Shown here in pieces: positions 1 through 8,898 of a stretch of 64,000 nt of DNA (positions within the stretch are counted from its first letter, which is position 1; each line of letters starts with the position of its first letter). Under the pieces are notes generated by a model, which ran no database searches, had not been told where the DNA came from, and saw nothing but the letters and a program-made list of their open reading frames with translations. The stretch spans positions 2,046,001 to 2,110,000 of the forward strand of contig OY776378.1 in the NCBI GenBank assembly GCA_963675575.1, given 5' to 3'. The DNA comes from JAGLOK01 sp963675575 (GTDB taxonomy: Bacteria > Bacillota > Clostridia > Christensenellales > UMGS416). The position numbers and the translations under genes were made by a program.

Positions 1-881
1 CCAAACTTTAAAAGGTCTTCCGGGAGCACATGGGTCAAAACTTCTCCAATGTCCTTTTCGGTAGCACTTTTTATATCCGCGCCAAATCCCATGGATTTTC
101 TGTCAATGCGCTTTTCGATAATTTTTTCTATTCCGCCGAAAGCTCCTGAGCAAATAAAGAGTATATTAGTTGTATCAATCTGAATAAACTCCTGATGAGG
201 ATGCTTGCGCCCGCCCTGAGGTGGTACGCTTGCAACAGTGCCCTCGATGATTTTTAGAAGTGCCTGCTGTACTCCTTCGCCTGAAACATCGCGCGTGATA
301 GAAGGATTGTCGCTTTTTCGCGCAATCTTATCAATTTCATCGATGTATATGATTCCTTTTTCGGCACGTTTAACGTCATAGTCGGCTGCCTGAATAAGCT
401 TTAACAAAATATTCTCGACATCTTCGCCAACATAGCCGGCTTCAGTCAGAGAGGTTGCGTCTGCAATCGCAAACGGAACATCCAAGATTTTTGCCAAAGT
501 CTGGGCAAGCAAAGTTTTCCCGCAGCCCGTCGGACCCATCATTACGATGTTGCTCTTTTGAAGCTCGACATCATTGTTGTCTTGATTATGATAAATCCTT
601 TTATAATGATTATATACCGCAACAGCCATAGATTTTTTCGCCATTTCCTGACCGATTACAAAATCATCAAGTACAGCTTTTATTTCCTTTGGCTTTGGTA
701 TTTCATGAGGTTCGGGCGTTACACTCTCGGAAAAATCTTCTTCGATTATTTCCTGGCACAGTTCAATACACTCATCGCAGATGCAAACTCCGGGCCCCGC
801 AACTATGCGGCGCACCTGTTCTTGCTCTTTTCCGCAAAATGAGCATTTAATTTTAGTTTGATTTTCGTGTTTGTCCGGCAT
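1..881 (-). CDS. clpX: ATP-dependent Clp protease ATP-binding subunit ClpX (3' end beyond window)
   Basis: ClpX is the AAA+ unfoldase that recognises and threads substrates into the ClpP chamber in the cytoplasm. The N-terminus shows the family's four-cysteine zinc-binding domain (KCSFCGKEQ, then CICDECIELC), followed by the AAA+ core with the Walker A stretch MGPTGCGKTLLAQ and a downstream Walker B region. The ATG at 879-881 is preceded by AAAGGAG at good spacing, so the start is secure. About 293 codons are visible of a usual 400-430; the C-terminal part lies off the left edge. It is the third gene of a minus-strand tig-clpP-clpX group, 31 bp after clpP, the usual order in Firmicutes and many other bacteria. 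Identification is firm. Confidence 0.97.
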   Translation of the reverse strand, partial: MPDKHENQTKIKCSFCGKEQEQVRRIVAGPGVCICDECIELCQEIIEEDFSESVTPEPHEIPKPKEIKAVLDDFVIGQEMAKKSMAVAVYNHYKRIYHNQDNNDVELQKSNIVMMGPTGCGKTLLAQTLAKILDVPFAIADATSLTEAGYVGEDVENILLKLIQAADYDVKRAEKGIIYIDEIDKIARKSDNPSITRDVSGEGVQQALLKIIEGTVASVPPQGGRKHPHQEFIQIDTTNILFICSGAFGGIEKIIEKRIDRKSMGFGADIKSATEKDIGEVLTHVLPEDLLKF

Positions 882-912
882 TCTTTCTCCTTTATGCCTT
901 TATAGCTTTATA

Positions 913-1494
913 CTATCTCTTTTCTATGACTTCGTCAATGAGGCCGTATTCTTTTGCCTCATCAGCTGTCATGAAAAAGTCTCTTTCAGCGTCGTTTTCA
1001 ATCTTCTTTAGCGTCTGTCCTGTCATATCGCTTAAAATCTTGTTCATCTTCTGTTTGGTCTTGATAATCTGCTCAGCTTGTATCTTGATATCAGTCGCCT
1101 GTCCTTGGGCCCCGCCCGAAGGCTGATGTATCATTATATCACAATTGGGCAAGCCCTTCCTTTTGCCTTTGGCACCTGCCGCCAACAGGAACGCGCCCAT
1201 TGAAGCGGCCATTCCTATACAAATTGTAACAACATCGCATTTAATATACTGCATTGTGTCAAATATGGCCATACCAGAGGTTACCGAGCCACCCGGTGAA
1301 TTTATATATAGATATATATCCTTATCGGGATCTTGCGCTTCAAGATATAATAGCTGGGCAACAATAAGGGATGCGATTTGATCTTCAACCACTCCGCTCA
1401 GAAAAACAATGCGGTCATTAAGCAACCTTGAATATATGTCATAAGATCTTTCGCCTCTGTTTGTCTGTTCAACAACTATAGGTACTAAACTCAT
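913..1494 (-). CDS. clpP: ATP-dependent Clp protease proteolytic subunit ClpP
   Basis: ClpP is the self-compartmentalised serine protease that forms the tetradecameric chamber served by ClpX. At 193 residues it has the normal length. The catalytic triad is visible as Ser98 (in MAASMGAFLL), His123 (in IMIHQPSGG) and Asp172 (in ERDFFM). The C-terminal ERDFFMTADEAKEYGLID block is typical. It sits between tig (19 bp upstream) and clpX (31 bp downstream), all on the minus strand, so co-transcription is very likely. Nothing is unusual in the sequence. Confidence 0.98.
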   Translation of the reverse strand: MSLVPIVVEQTNRGERSYDIYSRLLNDRIVFLSGVVEDQIASLIVAQLLYLEAQDPDKDIYLYINSPGGSVTSGMAIFDTMQYIKCDVVTICIGMAASMGAFLLAAGAKGKRKGLPNCDIMIHQPSGGAQGQATDIKIQAEQIIKTKQKMNKILSDMTGQTLKKIENDAERDFFMTADEAKEYGLIDEVIEKR

Positions 1495-1513
1495 ACTGAA
1501 GCCTCCTTGTTAT

Positions 1514-2881
1514 TTATTTTTCGTCCTTTGCTTCGGTTTTTTTTGCAGTCTCTTTTTTAACTGGAGCCTTTTTAGCCGGAGCTTTCTTTTTGGTTTCTTT
1601 CACTTTTATCTCTGCATTGTCTTTAAGAAGTTTCACAGTCTTTTTAGAAAGTGCCATTTCCTTAAGATAACTAATGTTGCTTTCGTTCAATGTTTTTTTG
1701 ATTTCATCAACGCTCTTGCCGCCGCTGCTGGCGATTTCTTCAAGCTCGCGGTCCAAGTCCTCGTCGGTCACTTCAAAGCCTTCCGCTTTTTGCACGGCTT
1801 CAAAGACAAGCTGCATTTTTACTCTGCTTTCTGCATCCGCTTTAAATTGCTCTCGGAGCATATCAACAGTGGTGCTTGTCATTTTCAGATAATCTTCAAG
1901 GCTTATGCCCTGATAGCTCATCCTTTGAGCCATGTCTTTTATCATATAATCAGTTTCGCGGACAATCATGGGCTCGGGAATTTCCACCGTGCTATTTTCA
2001 ACAACCTTTTGAAGTATCGCGTTTTCGATTTCGCTGTCTGCTTTGCTTTTCGCAGCTTCCGTAAGGTTCTTTTTGATGTCTTTTTTATATTCAGCCAAAG
2101 TATCAAACTCGCTTACGTCTTTTGCAAACTCATCATCAAGCTCGGGCAGCTGTTTTTCTTTTATCTCATGTACTGTGATTTCAAATTTTACTTCCTTGCC
2201 TGCGAGATCCGCACTTTGATACTGTTCTGGAAAGGTTACCATAATATCTTTTTGTTCATCCTTCTTCATTCCGATGACCTGCTCTTCAAAACCAGGAATG
2301 AAAGCGCCTGACCCTATTTCAAGAACATGTCCCTGAGCCTCTCCTCCCTCAAAAGGCACATCATCAGCAAAGCCTTTATAATCTATAGTGGCTTTGTCGC
2401 CTTTTTTAACAGCTCTGTCAACATCCACCCAACGAGCGATTTTTTCACGCTCTCTTTCAATCTGCTCATTCACTTCTTTAGCACTCACTTTATATTCCGG
2501 AGCGTCTACCTTAACACCTTTATATTTGCCAAGCTCCACTTCGGGCATTACAGTTACTTCCGCTGTGAATTTTACGCCTTCCGCCCCAATTTCAAGTATA
2601 TCCAAAGAAGGTGTTTCAACCGGATTTACATCGTGTTCTTGCAAAGCGGCTGAATACGCCTGCGGGTAAACTTCATCGAAAGCGTCTTCGTAGAAAACTC
2701 CCTCGCCATATCTTTGTATAATAATCGGCAGAGGTGCCTTGCCCGGCCTGAATCCTGGAATATTAATTTTACCCCTGTTCTTAAGGTATGCACTGTTATT
2801 TGCCTTTTTAAAGGTCTCTGCATCCACCGTTATAGTCAATTTTACTTTGTTCTTTTCCGTCTTTTCTACTGTTGCAGCCAT
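1514..2881 (-). CDS. tig: Trigger factor, ribosome-associated chaperone and prolyl isomerase
   Basis: Trigger factor binds near the ribosome exit tunnel and helps nascent chains fold. The 455-residue product shows the ribosome-binding N-domain with the signature GFRPGKAPLPII (about residues 42-54), a central FKBP-type peptidyl-prolyl isomerase domain (GDKATIDYKGFADDVPFEG, from about 160), and a helical C-terminal substrate cradle. Compared with typical family members it carries an extra Lys/Ala/Glu-rich tail of roughly 25 residues (KKKAPAKKAPVKKETAKK and on), seen in a number of Clostridia. It is the first gene of the tig-clpP-clpX group; a possible promoter lies about 150 bp upstream. Confidence 0.97.
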   Translation of the reverse strand: MAATVEKTEKNKVKLTITVDAETFKKANNSAYLKNRGKINIPGFRPGKAPLPIIIQRYGEGVFYEDAFDEVYPQAYSAALQEHDVNPVETPSLDILEIGAEGVKFTAEVTVMPEVELGKYKGVKVDAPEYKVSAKEVNEQIEREREKIARWVDVDRAVKKGDKATIDYKGFADDVPFEGGEAQGHVLEIGSGAFIPGFEEQVIGMKKDEQKDIMVTFPEQYQSADLAGKEVKFEITVHEIKEKQLPELDDEFAKDVSEFDTLAEYKKDIKKNLTEAAKSKADSEIENAILQKVVENSTVEIPEPMIVRETDYMIKDMAQRMSYQGISLEDYLKMTSTTVDMLREQFKADAESRVKMQLVFEAVQKAEGFEVTDEDLDRELEEIASSGGKSVDEIKKTLNESNISYLKEMALSKKTVKLLKDNAEIKVKETKKKAPAKKAPVKKETAKKTEAKDEK

Positions 2882-3206
2882 TGTATCTCCTTGCGTAATA
2901 TAAATAATATCTTATAAAACGGCAAACTATTGCCCGCCGCTTAAACCATTTTAGTTAGGAATATTCTGCCCACAATTAAATTAATTCATATAATTTTGTG
3001 CATTCCTATCCCATTTTCTAGAATAACTTAATTACTATATCATATTAAATCTTTGTTTTCAAGATAGCAATATGTATGGCTAAATATATTACAGTTTGTT
3101 AATAATTTTTCAAGTTTTTCACATTAAACCAAAATTTAATTGAATAAAAGACCCAGCTAATACATTATTATTTGCAATATTTGGTTTATTATATTAGATT
3201 ATATAC
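2882..3206. other. Divergent intergenic region between tig and the serine hydrolase gene
   Basis: These 325 very AT-rich bases separate the minus-strand tig group from the plus-strand gene at 3207. The only interpretable signal is a possible minus-strand sigma-A promoter (3034-3062, entered separately). No ORF with a ribosome binding site and no strong hairpin was seen. Confidence 0.5.
3034..3062 (-). promoter_or_regulatory. Possible sigma-A promoter for tig-clpP-clpX
   Basis: Read on the minus strand, TTGAAA (3057-3062) and TATAGT (3034-3039) are separated by exactly 17 bp. It would give a leader of about 150 nt before tig. The region is so AT-rich that chance matches are expected, so this is a candidate only. 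Confidence 0.4.
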
Positions 3207-4568
3207 ATGAGAAAGATGGGCATATTTTTAATATGCATTATTGTATGCTTTTTTGGCGTACTTATGTTTCAGCATCTGAAAATAGCTGATAACCCTGATG
3301 GAGCTATTCAGATATCGGTCACAAGCGAGCAAACAGCTTCACCGGCTCCTCAGCCTTCCGATACGATTCCACCTTCTTCATCACCAACGATGGATACCTC
3401 CATATATAATAATATATTATCCCCTGTTGAAACTATTATTGAAAATGATATTGCATCAGGATTTCCCGGAGCGGTACTCATGGTTTCACTTGACGGTCAA
3501 ACAATCTTTCAAAAAGCATACGGCTATCTCAAAGTATACGATGGGATGGGCGCGCTTCAAACGCCGATTGAAATGCGTCAAGACACCGTTTTTGATTTGG
3601 CCTCCCTTACAAAAGTATATGCTACAACCTTTTCTGTAATGAAACTTGTTGATGAAGGACTTTTATCTGTAGATGATTATGTGTACAAGTATTTGCCTGA
3701 GTTTGATAAAAAAAGCTATAACGAAATCACCATAGCCCAGTTGCTTAGCCATACAGCCGGATTTCCGTCGGATGTGAAGTTCTTCAGGCCAGATGTTAAA
3801 GAGGGAGAAGATTTCTATTCAACTGACAGAAATAAAACAATTTCTTTGCTTCCCGCGGTTCTCCTTGATAATCTGCCTGGTGAAAAAGCGCTATACAGCG
3901 ACATCGGGTATATGGTTTTAGGCACAGTTATCGAAAAAATATCCGGAATGCGGCTGGATGAGTACGTAAATCAAAACATATATGAACCAATGGCATTAGG
4001 CAGCAGCATCAGCTTTAATCCTCTTGAAAACGGTTTTGAAAAAGAGAATATCGCTTGCACCGAGCGTCTGGGAAACACAAGAGATGGTTTGTATCCCTTC
4101 CCGGGAGTAAGAACATACACATTGCAGGGTGAAGTGCATGACGAGAAAACATATTACAGCATGGGAGGTGTATCCGGTAGCGCGGGCCTTTTTGCCGACG
4201 CGCAAGCTATAACATCGCTAAACCTCATGCTGCTAAATGGAGGTGAGCTTAACTCCACGCAAATTTTTTCTTCCGAAATTGTCAGCCGCTTCACATCGAT
4301 TTACAATGACGCCACATATCAACTGGGCTTTGCTAACGCCGCGAAATTCTCATCGCTTGAAGGTATAGTTCCCGAAGGGACTCTGTGCCACACAGGCTGG
4401 ACGGGTGCATTCACAATTGTCGACAAGAAAAACAAGCTTTCCATTGTGTTGCTTACAAACAAACGCCACACTCCGTTTAATGGCGATGATTTTGAAGGCA
4501 GTTCATTTGAAACAGGTAAGTACTTCAGTATCGTTACATCCATTTATGAATCGCTTGGAATAAGTTAA
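3207..4568 (+). CDS. Secreted or membrane-anchored beta-lactamase-fold serine hydrolase
   Basis: Member of the class C beta-lactamase/penicillin-binding-protein-like serine hydrolase family (Pfam Beta-lactamase, PF00144), whose members include esterases, D-amino-peptidases and cell-wall enzymes. An N-terminal hydrophobic segment (about residues 5-22) acts as signal or anchor, followed by a Ser/Pro-rich linker of about 35 residues. The catalytic SxxK is visible as SLTK in DLASLTKVYA (about residue 134), the Tyr motif as YSDIGY, and the third motif (KTG in classic enzymes) as HTGWTG near the C-terminus. These features point to an extracellular hydrolase acting on wall or small ester substrates rather than a true antibiotic beta-lactamase. 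It stands alone, convergent with the lipoprotein gene that follows. Substrate is not predictable. Confidence 0.85.
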   Translation: MRKMGIFLICIIVCFFGVLMFQHLKIADNPDGAIQISVTSEQTASPAPQPSDTIPPSSSPTMDTSIYNNILSPVETIIENDIASGFPGAVLMVSLDGQTIFQKAYGYLKVYDGMGALQTPIEMRQDTVFDLASLTKVYATTFSVMKLVDEGLLSVDDYVYKYLPEFDKKSYNEITIAQLLSHTAGFPSDVKFFRPDVKEGEDFYSTDRNKTISLLPAVLLDNLPGEKALYSDIGYMVLGTVIEKISGMRLDEYVNQNIYEPMALGSSISFNPLENGFEKENIACTERLGNTRDGLYPFPGVRTYTLQGEVHDEKTYYSMGGVSGSAGLFADAQAITSLNLMLLNGGELNSTQIFSSEIVSRFTSIYNDATYQLGFANAAKFSSLEGIVPEGTLCHTGWTGAFTIVDKKNKLSIVLLTNKRHTPFNGDDFEGSSFETGKYFSIVTSIYESLGIS

Positions 4569-4598
4569 TATTCAGCTTTAAAATTAAATTTAACCAAT

Positions 4599-4618
4599 AA
4601 AAAACGCCGCGTTTTTTT
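4599..4618. terminator. Possible bidirectional terminator hairpin
   Basis: An A-run, CG/CG stem base and T-run form an inverted repeat (arms AAAAAACG and CGTTTTTT around CCG) between the convergent genes ending at 4568 and 4652. The stem is mostly A:U, so it is weak. Confidence 0.4.
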
Positions 4619-4651
4619 AACAGGAGCGACGCTTAAAATTCTAGTTTTTAA

Positions 4652-5239
4652 TTATTTATTTGATAAAGCAGTGTACGTCACCAAGGTTTTATAATCTTCC
4701 TCTTCCCCATCCACAACATTCAATGTGATTGACCATTCCTTTGTGCTTATAACAAACATTGAGAAATCACCCATTGATATTTCTTGAAATTCATCTTTTT
4801 TATACATTTTTTCTAATTCTTCGCGAATCTCCCTAATTACATCTTTGGGTTCATCATCTGTACCTATCCCCATGGAGTAAACATAGTCATTTCCAGCAGT
4901 TACTTTTGAAGCTCCGATAATTTCTGCGTCCCGGCTTTCATATAGTGGGACTGCATCTGTCGGAAACCCCTCCGGAATTTCTTCGCCCATATAATCAAAT
5001 GTCATCCCGCCAACAGAAACGCTTCCTTCGGCCTTATCATCCTCATCTTTATCTTCTTTATGGTTGTCTTCATTCATATCTTCGTCATCATCTTTTGCTT
5101 CTTCATCAGCTTGGTCTTCCAAAGCTTCTTCAACAGCCTCTTCAATCATTTTTTCAACTTGCCTTTGGCTGGGCCTTCCACAGGAAATCATACTGAAAAC
5201 CATTACCAGTGCAATTATGAATACAAATAATCTCTTCAT
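4652..5239 (-). CDS. Acidic lipoprotein of unknown function
   Basis: A 195-residue protein of no recognised family. The N-terminus is a lipoprotein signal peptide with a lipobox ending SMISC (Cys20), so it should be anchored on the outer face of the cytoplasmic membrane. After it comes an extremely acidic low-complexity stretch of about 45 residues (Glu, Asp, Ala and Lys), then a folded-looking domain of about 115 residues starting near GSVSVGGMTFDYMGEEIPEG. That domain begins like small Clostridial lipoproteins that read an 'F-P-x-D-x-P-L-Y' motif (here FPTDAVPLYES). The gene is monocistronic. The function cannot be stated; the acidic spacer could bind cations or keep the domain off the wall. 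Confidence 0.75.
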   Translation of the reverse strand: MKRLFVFIIALVMVFSMISCGRPSQRQVEKMIEEAVEEALEDQADEEAKDDDEDMNEDNHKEDKDEDDKAEGSVSVGGMTFDYMGEEIPEGFPTDAVPLYESRDAEIIGASKVTAGNDYVYSMGIGTDDEPKDVIREIREELEKMYKKDEFQEISMGDFSMFVISTKEWSITLNVVDGEEEDYKTLVTYTALSNK

Positions 5240-5480
5240 TTTTCCGCCCTTTCAAGTTCTGTTTATTTCAACATATCAACTATAATATTTTACCATATAG
5301 ATAAGTCTGTTACAACTTTGCATTAATCTCTTGTCTCAATAAAAAACGCTATTTAATTTTAGATTTAAGGCAAAAGCCACAATATAATCTTTTTGAGCAA
5401 CTTCATCGCATAATAAATTGACATAATCCTAAATATATATTACTTTTATTATATAGCGAAAATAAAATATGGAGGGGAAT

Positions 5481-5936
5481 ATGGCTCTTATCAGAGGTTT
5501 GGCAGATATTTGCATCCACACCGGGGACATGCGAAAGTCACTCGACTTTTATAAAAATGTTTTGGGCTTTGAGCAATTTTATAGCTTTGTGTCAAAGAAA
5601 AAGCCCGATGAAGGCACCCTTTATAATTTTGTCCGTGCCGGTTCTTGCGTTATAATTCTTGCTCAGCCTAAAAATCTAAACAAAATAAAAAAACTTGGCA
5701 ACAATAACGGAAATCATTTTGCGCTGGATATTTTGGGGCTGGATGAACTGGTTCTCAAAGTTAAAAAAGCTGGATATGTTTTTGAACAGGATACTCCCGA
5801 CGTTTTGAATGACTTTTTCCCGACAGGATACAGAAGCATCTCATTGCTAGGTCCTTCAGGCGAAAGAATTGCTTTGGTTGAATACGGGTACACTGAAAAG
5901 CAGGAATATTCACAGCTTAGTCTTTTGTCAAATTAA
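5481..5936 (+). CDS. VOC superfamily protein (glyoxalase/bleomycin-resistance fold)
   Basis: A 151-residue single-domain VOC protein. The N-terminal beta-alpha-beta-beta-beta unit is recognisable in DICIHTGDMRKSLDFYKNVLGF, and the C-terminal part ends with the common SISLLGPSGERIALVEY motif. Potential metal ligands are His near residue 14 and Glu near the end of the second repeat, as in glyoxalase I-like members, but substrate cannot be deduced. An upstream ATG at 5469 is in frame, but GGAGGGG at 5471-5477 lies inside that extension and serves the ATG at 5481, which is therefore preferred. It is convergent with the ispDF gene, whose stop lies 11 bp downstream. Confidence 0.85.
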   Translation: MALIRGLADICIHTGDMRKSLDFYKNVLGFEQFYSFVSKKKPDEGTLYNFVRAGSCVIILAQPKNLNKIKKLGNNNGNHFALDILGLDELVLKVKKAGYVFEQDTPDVLNDFFPTGYRSISLLGPSGERIALVEYGYTEKQEYSQLSLLSN

Positions 5937-5947
5937 TCAATTATAGT

Positions 5948-7108
5948 TTAATCAGCTCTTTTTTCTATAAGCGAGCACACGGCGATTGCTGAAATCACTT
6001 TCCCGTCTCCGTGCTCTCCTATTCCCTCTGTCGTTGTCGCTTTGATATTTACATATCGCTTTTCTATTTCCAAAGCATCTGCAATATTTTTTGTCATTTG
6101 TCCGTTGTATGGCAAAAGTTTTGGCTGTTGGCAAACCACTGTGGCATCAATATTGACTATTCTTATCTTCTGTTCCCGCAGCATATTTCCAACCTGTTTT
6201 AAAAGGTCTATGCTGTTGGCGTCTTTATATTCTTCATTTGTATCGGGAAAATGATAGCCTATATCGTTAAGACCGGCGCCTCCAAGCAAAGCGTCTATTA
6301 CGGCGTGTGTTAAAACGTCCGCATCGGAATGGCCGAGAAGCCCCTTTTCATAAGGTACTTCCACACCGCCCAAAATAAGCTTTCTTCCTTCAATCAATCG
6401 GTGCGTGTCTAAGCCTGTGCCGACTCGCGGAGTTCCTTTTTGCATTAAGGCTTCCACCAAATATATATCGTCTTCCACCGTTAGCTTAATTTCTCTCTTA
6501 CCGGTGTCAAATATGTGCACTTCATTTCCGGCGCTTTCCATTATCAAAGATTCATCTGTATAGTCAGCACACTCGGAAATCGCATCTAGAAATGCCGCCA
6601 TCAGCTCCTTGTATCGAAATATCTGCGGAGTATAGGCGGCCTTTAGCTTACTTCGGTCGATAGTTTTTATCACCTTGCCGTCTTTTACTTGCTTAATCGT
6701 ATCAAAAATGGGTCCGGACACTAGCGCCGATCCATGTATTTTGGCAAATTCCATCGCCTCATCAATAGTGTCGTACGTTATTGCAACCCTTGCCGCATCA
6801 TGCACTGCCACAATTTCGCAATCCTTACTAACGGATTTAAGGCCTCTGTAGGATGACTCCATTCTTGTGCTTGCGCCTTCAACAATGTCTATACTTTTGT
6901 TAAGGCTATAATCCGAAACAAGATGTGTATATTCCGCCACTTTACCTATTGGCACCACAAGAACAATTGCATCCACTGCCGCCGCCGCGTCAAAAGCTTT
7001 TAACACATGCCACAAAACAGGATTCCCCGCTATTATTCTCAATACTTTCGGTGATTCATTCCCCATTCTTTCACCGCTGCCTGCGGCAAGTATAACTGCG
7101 TAATTCAT
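5948..7108 (-). CDS. ispDF: Bifunctional IspD-IspF enzyme of the MEP isoprenoid pathway
   Basis: Fusion of two MEP-pathway enzymes. Residues 1 to about 222 are IspD (2-C-methyl-D-erythritol 4-phosphate cytidylyltransferase) with the nucleotide-binding start AVILAAGSGERMGNESPK and VAVHDAARV. Residues 226-386 are IspF (2-C-methyl-D-erythritol 2,4-cyclodiphosphate synthase) with the metal ligands Asp234 and His236 (GTGLDTHRL) and His268 (GHSDADVLTHA), plus the C-terminal TTEGIGEHGDGK signature. The two catalyse non-consecutive steps (IspE acts between them). The start ATG shares one base with the stop of the upstream rqcP, so translation is likely coupled. Fused IspDF is well known in alpha- and epsilon-proteobacteria and less common in Firmicutes, where the two are normally separate genes. 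Confidence 0.96.
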   Translation of the reverse strand: MNYAVILAAGSGERMGNESPKVLRIIAGNPVLWHVLKAFDAAAAVDAIVLVVPIGKVAEYTHLVSDYSLNKSIDIVEGASTRMESSYRGLKSVSKDCEIVAVHDAARVAITYDTIDEAMEFAKIHGSALVSGPIFDTIKQVKDGKVIKTIDRSKLKAAYTPQIFRYKELMAAFLDAISECADYTDESLIMESAGNEVHIFDTGKREIKLTVEDDIYLVEALMQKGTPRVGTGLDTHRLIEGRKLILGGVEVPYEKGLLGHSDADVLTHAVIDALLGGAGLNDIGYHFPDTNEEYKDANSIDLLKQVGNMLREQKIRIVNIDATVVCQQPKLLPYNGQMTKNIADALEIEKRYVNIKATTTEGIGEHGDGKVISAIAVCSLIEKRAD

Positions 7109-7347
7109 CAGATCTCCTTATACATGTCTGAAGCTTGCTCTTTAGAAGCTATTTCTGACACGCCTGCAACTTCATACTTTCTTATTTTTGTTCCAAGCTC
7201 AATCTCTATTATATCTCCAAGGTTAACCTTGCTGCCTGGTTTTGCTTGTTTCCCGTTTATTATAATTGCGCCTGCTGCACAAGCTTGATTTGCAACAGAG
7301 CGTCTTTTAATTATCCTTGATACCTTTAAAAATTTATCGATTCTCAT
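7108..7347 (-). CDS. rqcP: S4-domain RNA-binding protein RqcP (YabO family)
   Basis: A 79-residue S4-domain protein closely resembling Bacillus YabO/RqcP and Hsp15. The S4 motif is clear in MRIDKFLKVSRIIKRRS, with the second half ACAAGAIIINGKQAKPGS. RqcP works with RqcH in ribosome-associated quality control, stabilising peptidyl-tRNA on stalled 50S subunits during alanine tailing. An in-frame ATG exists 27 bases upstream, but GGAG lies 5 bases before the ATG at 7345-7347 and the family starts MRxDKFLK, so this start is chosen. The stop overlaps the ispDF start by one base. In Bacillus this gene sits next to mazG and the SpoVB paralogue; here those are 20 kb away. Confidence 0.9.
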   Translation of the reverse strand: MRIDKFLKVSRIIKRRSVANQACAAGAIIINGKQAKPGSKVNLGDIIEIELGTKIRKYEVAGVSEIASKEQASDMYKEI

Positions 7348-7564
7348 AACTTCTCCATTCGCATTCAAAGTCAATTCCTTTGAATATTATATTCCACCAA
7401 AAGAGTTCTTTCAAGGAAGTTTAAAATCAATCTCATAAAGAATATTTCCTTTACGATGTTTAACATTTTCCTATTAATTGAAAAGCTGCATTTGTATCGG
7501 GATGTGCATATGAATTGTAGATTTGACAAAATATTGGCGGTATTAATTATTTTCAATCACGAAT

Positions 7565-8026
7565 CTAAAGATGCAAGTCCATTAAATTTGGACCTTCTTC
7601 TTTTTTTATTCTTGGCCCCATGATATCTTCCATTCTGTCGTATTCGATATGTTTTTTCAGCAATCCCTGGATAATGAACATAGCCGCAATGCCCAACATT
7701 ATATAGTTCATCGCACCTGCTGTATATGCTCCGTTTTCAAGAGACTCTATCAAAGTGTAGGCCACTATAGGAAATAGCGTCGCTATACCTCCGGCAAAAG
7801 CGTTTTTCCAAGAAACAAAAAAACACACCATCGCCACCAGCACCAATGCCATCATTATTATTTGTGCAATCGAAATCCCATCAAACATTCTATATAACGG
7901 AGTTTCGGAAAAAAATCTTACAGCAAAAAACACTACAAGCGCGATTACCATCCCACTGGCTATTCTGAGCAAAGAAGTAAATAATTTATAAGAAAAAGGT
8001 TTTTCCCTGAATTTTTCCCTTGGCAT
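7565..8026 (-). CDS. Four-helix integral membrane protein of unknown function
   Basis: A 153-residue hydrophobic protein with about four transmembrane segments (roughly residues 22-42, 52-72, 77-95 and 102-120), a basic N-terminus and a charged cytoplasmic-looking C-terminal tail of about 30 residues (KKHIEYDRMEDIMGPRIKKE). No family is recognised. It lies 8 bp after the UbiA-type transferase gene in a tight minus-strand run of four genes (10608 to 7565), so it is probably co-transcribed and may be an accessory subunit of that membrane-lipid pathway; that role is inference from position only. Confidence 0.7.
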   Translation of the reverse strand: MPREKFREKPFSYKLFTSLLRIASGMVIALVVFFAVRFFSETPLYRMFDGISIAQIIMMALVLVAMVCFFVSWKNAFAGGIATLFPIVAYTLIESLENGAYTAGAMNYIMLGIAAMFIIQGLLKKHIEYDRMEDIMGPRIKKEEGPNLMDLHL

Positions 8027-8034
8027 TTTACCAC

Positions 8035-8898
8035 CTAACTAAACAATATTAAAGCCGCCGACAAAAGGCCCCATATCAATATATCCACCATAAGGGGGAC
8101 ATCTGTCAAGAGCGCCATTTCGGGTGCGTCGTGACGCTGTTTTTGATCAGCTATAAAAATATACCTGAAAAGACCGAAAACTACAAACGGAAGAGTTATC
8201 ATCATTATTGATCCCACAGGCGAAAAAAACGTATATATGGCATAAGCCACAACTATTGAAGGAGTGATGACCGAAAGCATCTCTTTAATGGACTCTACAG
8301 AATAGTTTTTGAGAACTACTCTTGTCGCACCGTCATCTCCAACCTTTTCAATCTCTCCTCTGCGTTTATTAAGCGCAAGATTCAAAGCAAGCAGAGCAGT
8401 GCATAAAACCAGCCAAGGAGATATTTTCGCGTCAAGCGCCACAACGCCGCCCACTGCGCGAATCACAAACCCGGTCATTATAATCATCACATCAACTATT
8501 ACTACATGCTTGAGCTTTATTGAATAAAATATCATCATCACTATATAGCCGGCAACGCATATTAAAAACCAGAAATTTACCAAAAAGTATGACACTATCA
8601 GAGCCGCCACAATCAAAGCTGCCATTACGGACAATGCAAAAGGAACGCTGACTGCGCCGGAAGCTATGGGTCTGTTCTTTTTCTCCGGATGCATACTGTC
8701 TTCTTTTTTATCCATTATATCGTTAAATATATAAATGGCTGACGAAGCCAAGCAAAAAGACAAGAACGCAAAAGCTATTAGAACCCAGGCGCTTAGTTGC
8801 GTTATAAGCCCTGCAAAAATAATACCCGGCAGCACAAAAATATTTTTAATCCATTGCTTTACCCGTAGCAGTTTTATGAATGTTTTAAAGCTTTTCAT
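8035..8898 (-). CDS. UbiA-family polyprenyl-phosphate phosphoribosyltransferase (DPPR synthase-like)
   Basis: A 287-residue polytopic membrane prenyltransferase of the UbiA superfamily. The first Mg-binding aspartate motif is visible as NDIMDKKED followed by HPEKKNRPIASG, and the second region reads YSIKLKHVVIVDVMII with a following FVIRAVGG. This pattern (N-D-x3-D-x3-D-x2-HPxKxxRPIA with IVDV and RAxxG) matches decaprenyl-phosphate phosphoribosyltransferases such as mycobacterial Rv3806c, which move phosphoribose from PRPP onto a polyprenyl phosphate. Its start overlaps the stop of the PHP phosphoesterase gene by 4 bp. Homogentisate or 4-hydroxybenzoate prenyltransferases are alternatives but fit the motif detail less well. 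The product would be a polyprenyl-linked pentose donor for the envelope. Confidence 0.82.
   Translation of the reverse strand: MKSFKTFIKLLRVKQWIKNIFVLPGIIFAGLITQLSAWVLIAFAFLSFCLASSAIYIFNDIMDKKEDSMHPEKKNRPIASGAVSVPFALSVMAALIVAALIVSYFLVNFWFLICVAGYIVMMIFYSIKLKHVVIVDVMIIMTGFVIRAVGGVVALDAKISPWLVLCTALLALNLALNKRRGEIEKVGDDGATRVVLKNYSVESIKEMLSVITPSIVVAYAIYTFFSPVGSIMMITLPFVVFGLFRYIFIADQKQRHDAPEMALLTDVPLMVDILIWGLLSAALILFS

Noticed and set aside
1790..2311. Long open frame opposite trigger factor
   Set aside because: It lies fully antisense to a certain gene, has no ribosome binding site and gives a peptide of biased composition.
7371..7556. 61-codon minus-strand frame upstream of rqcP
   Set aside because: No ribosome binding site and no protein-like pattern; it overlaps the rqcP upstream region.
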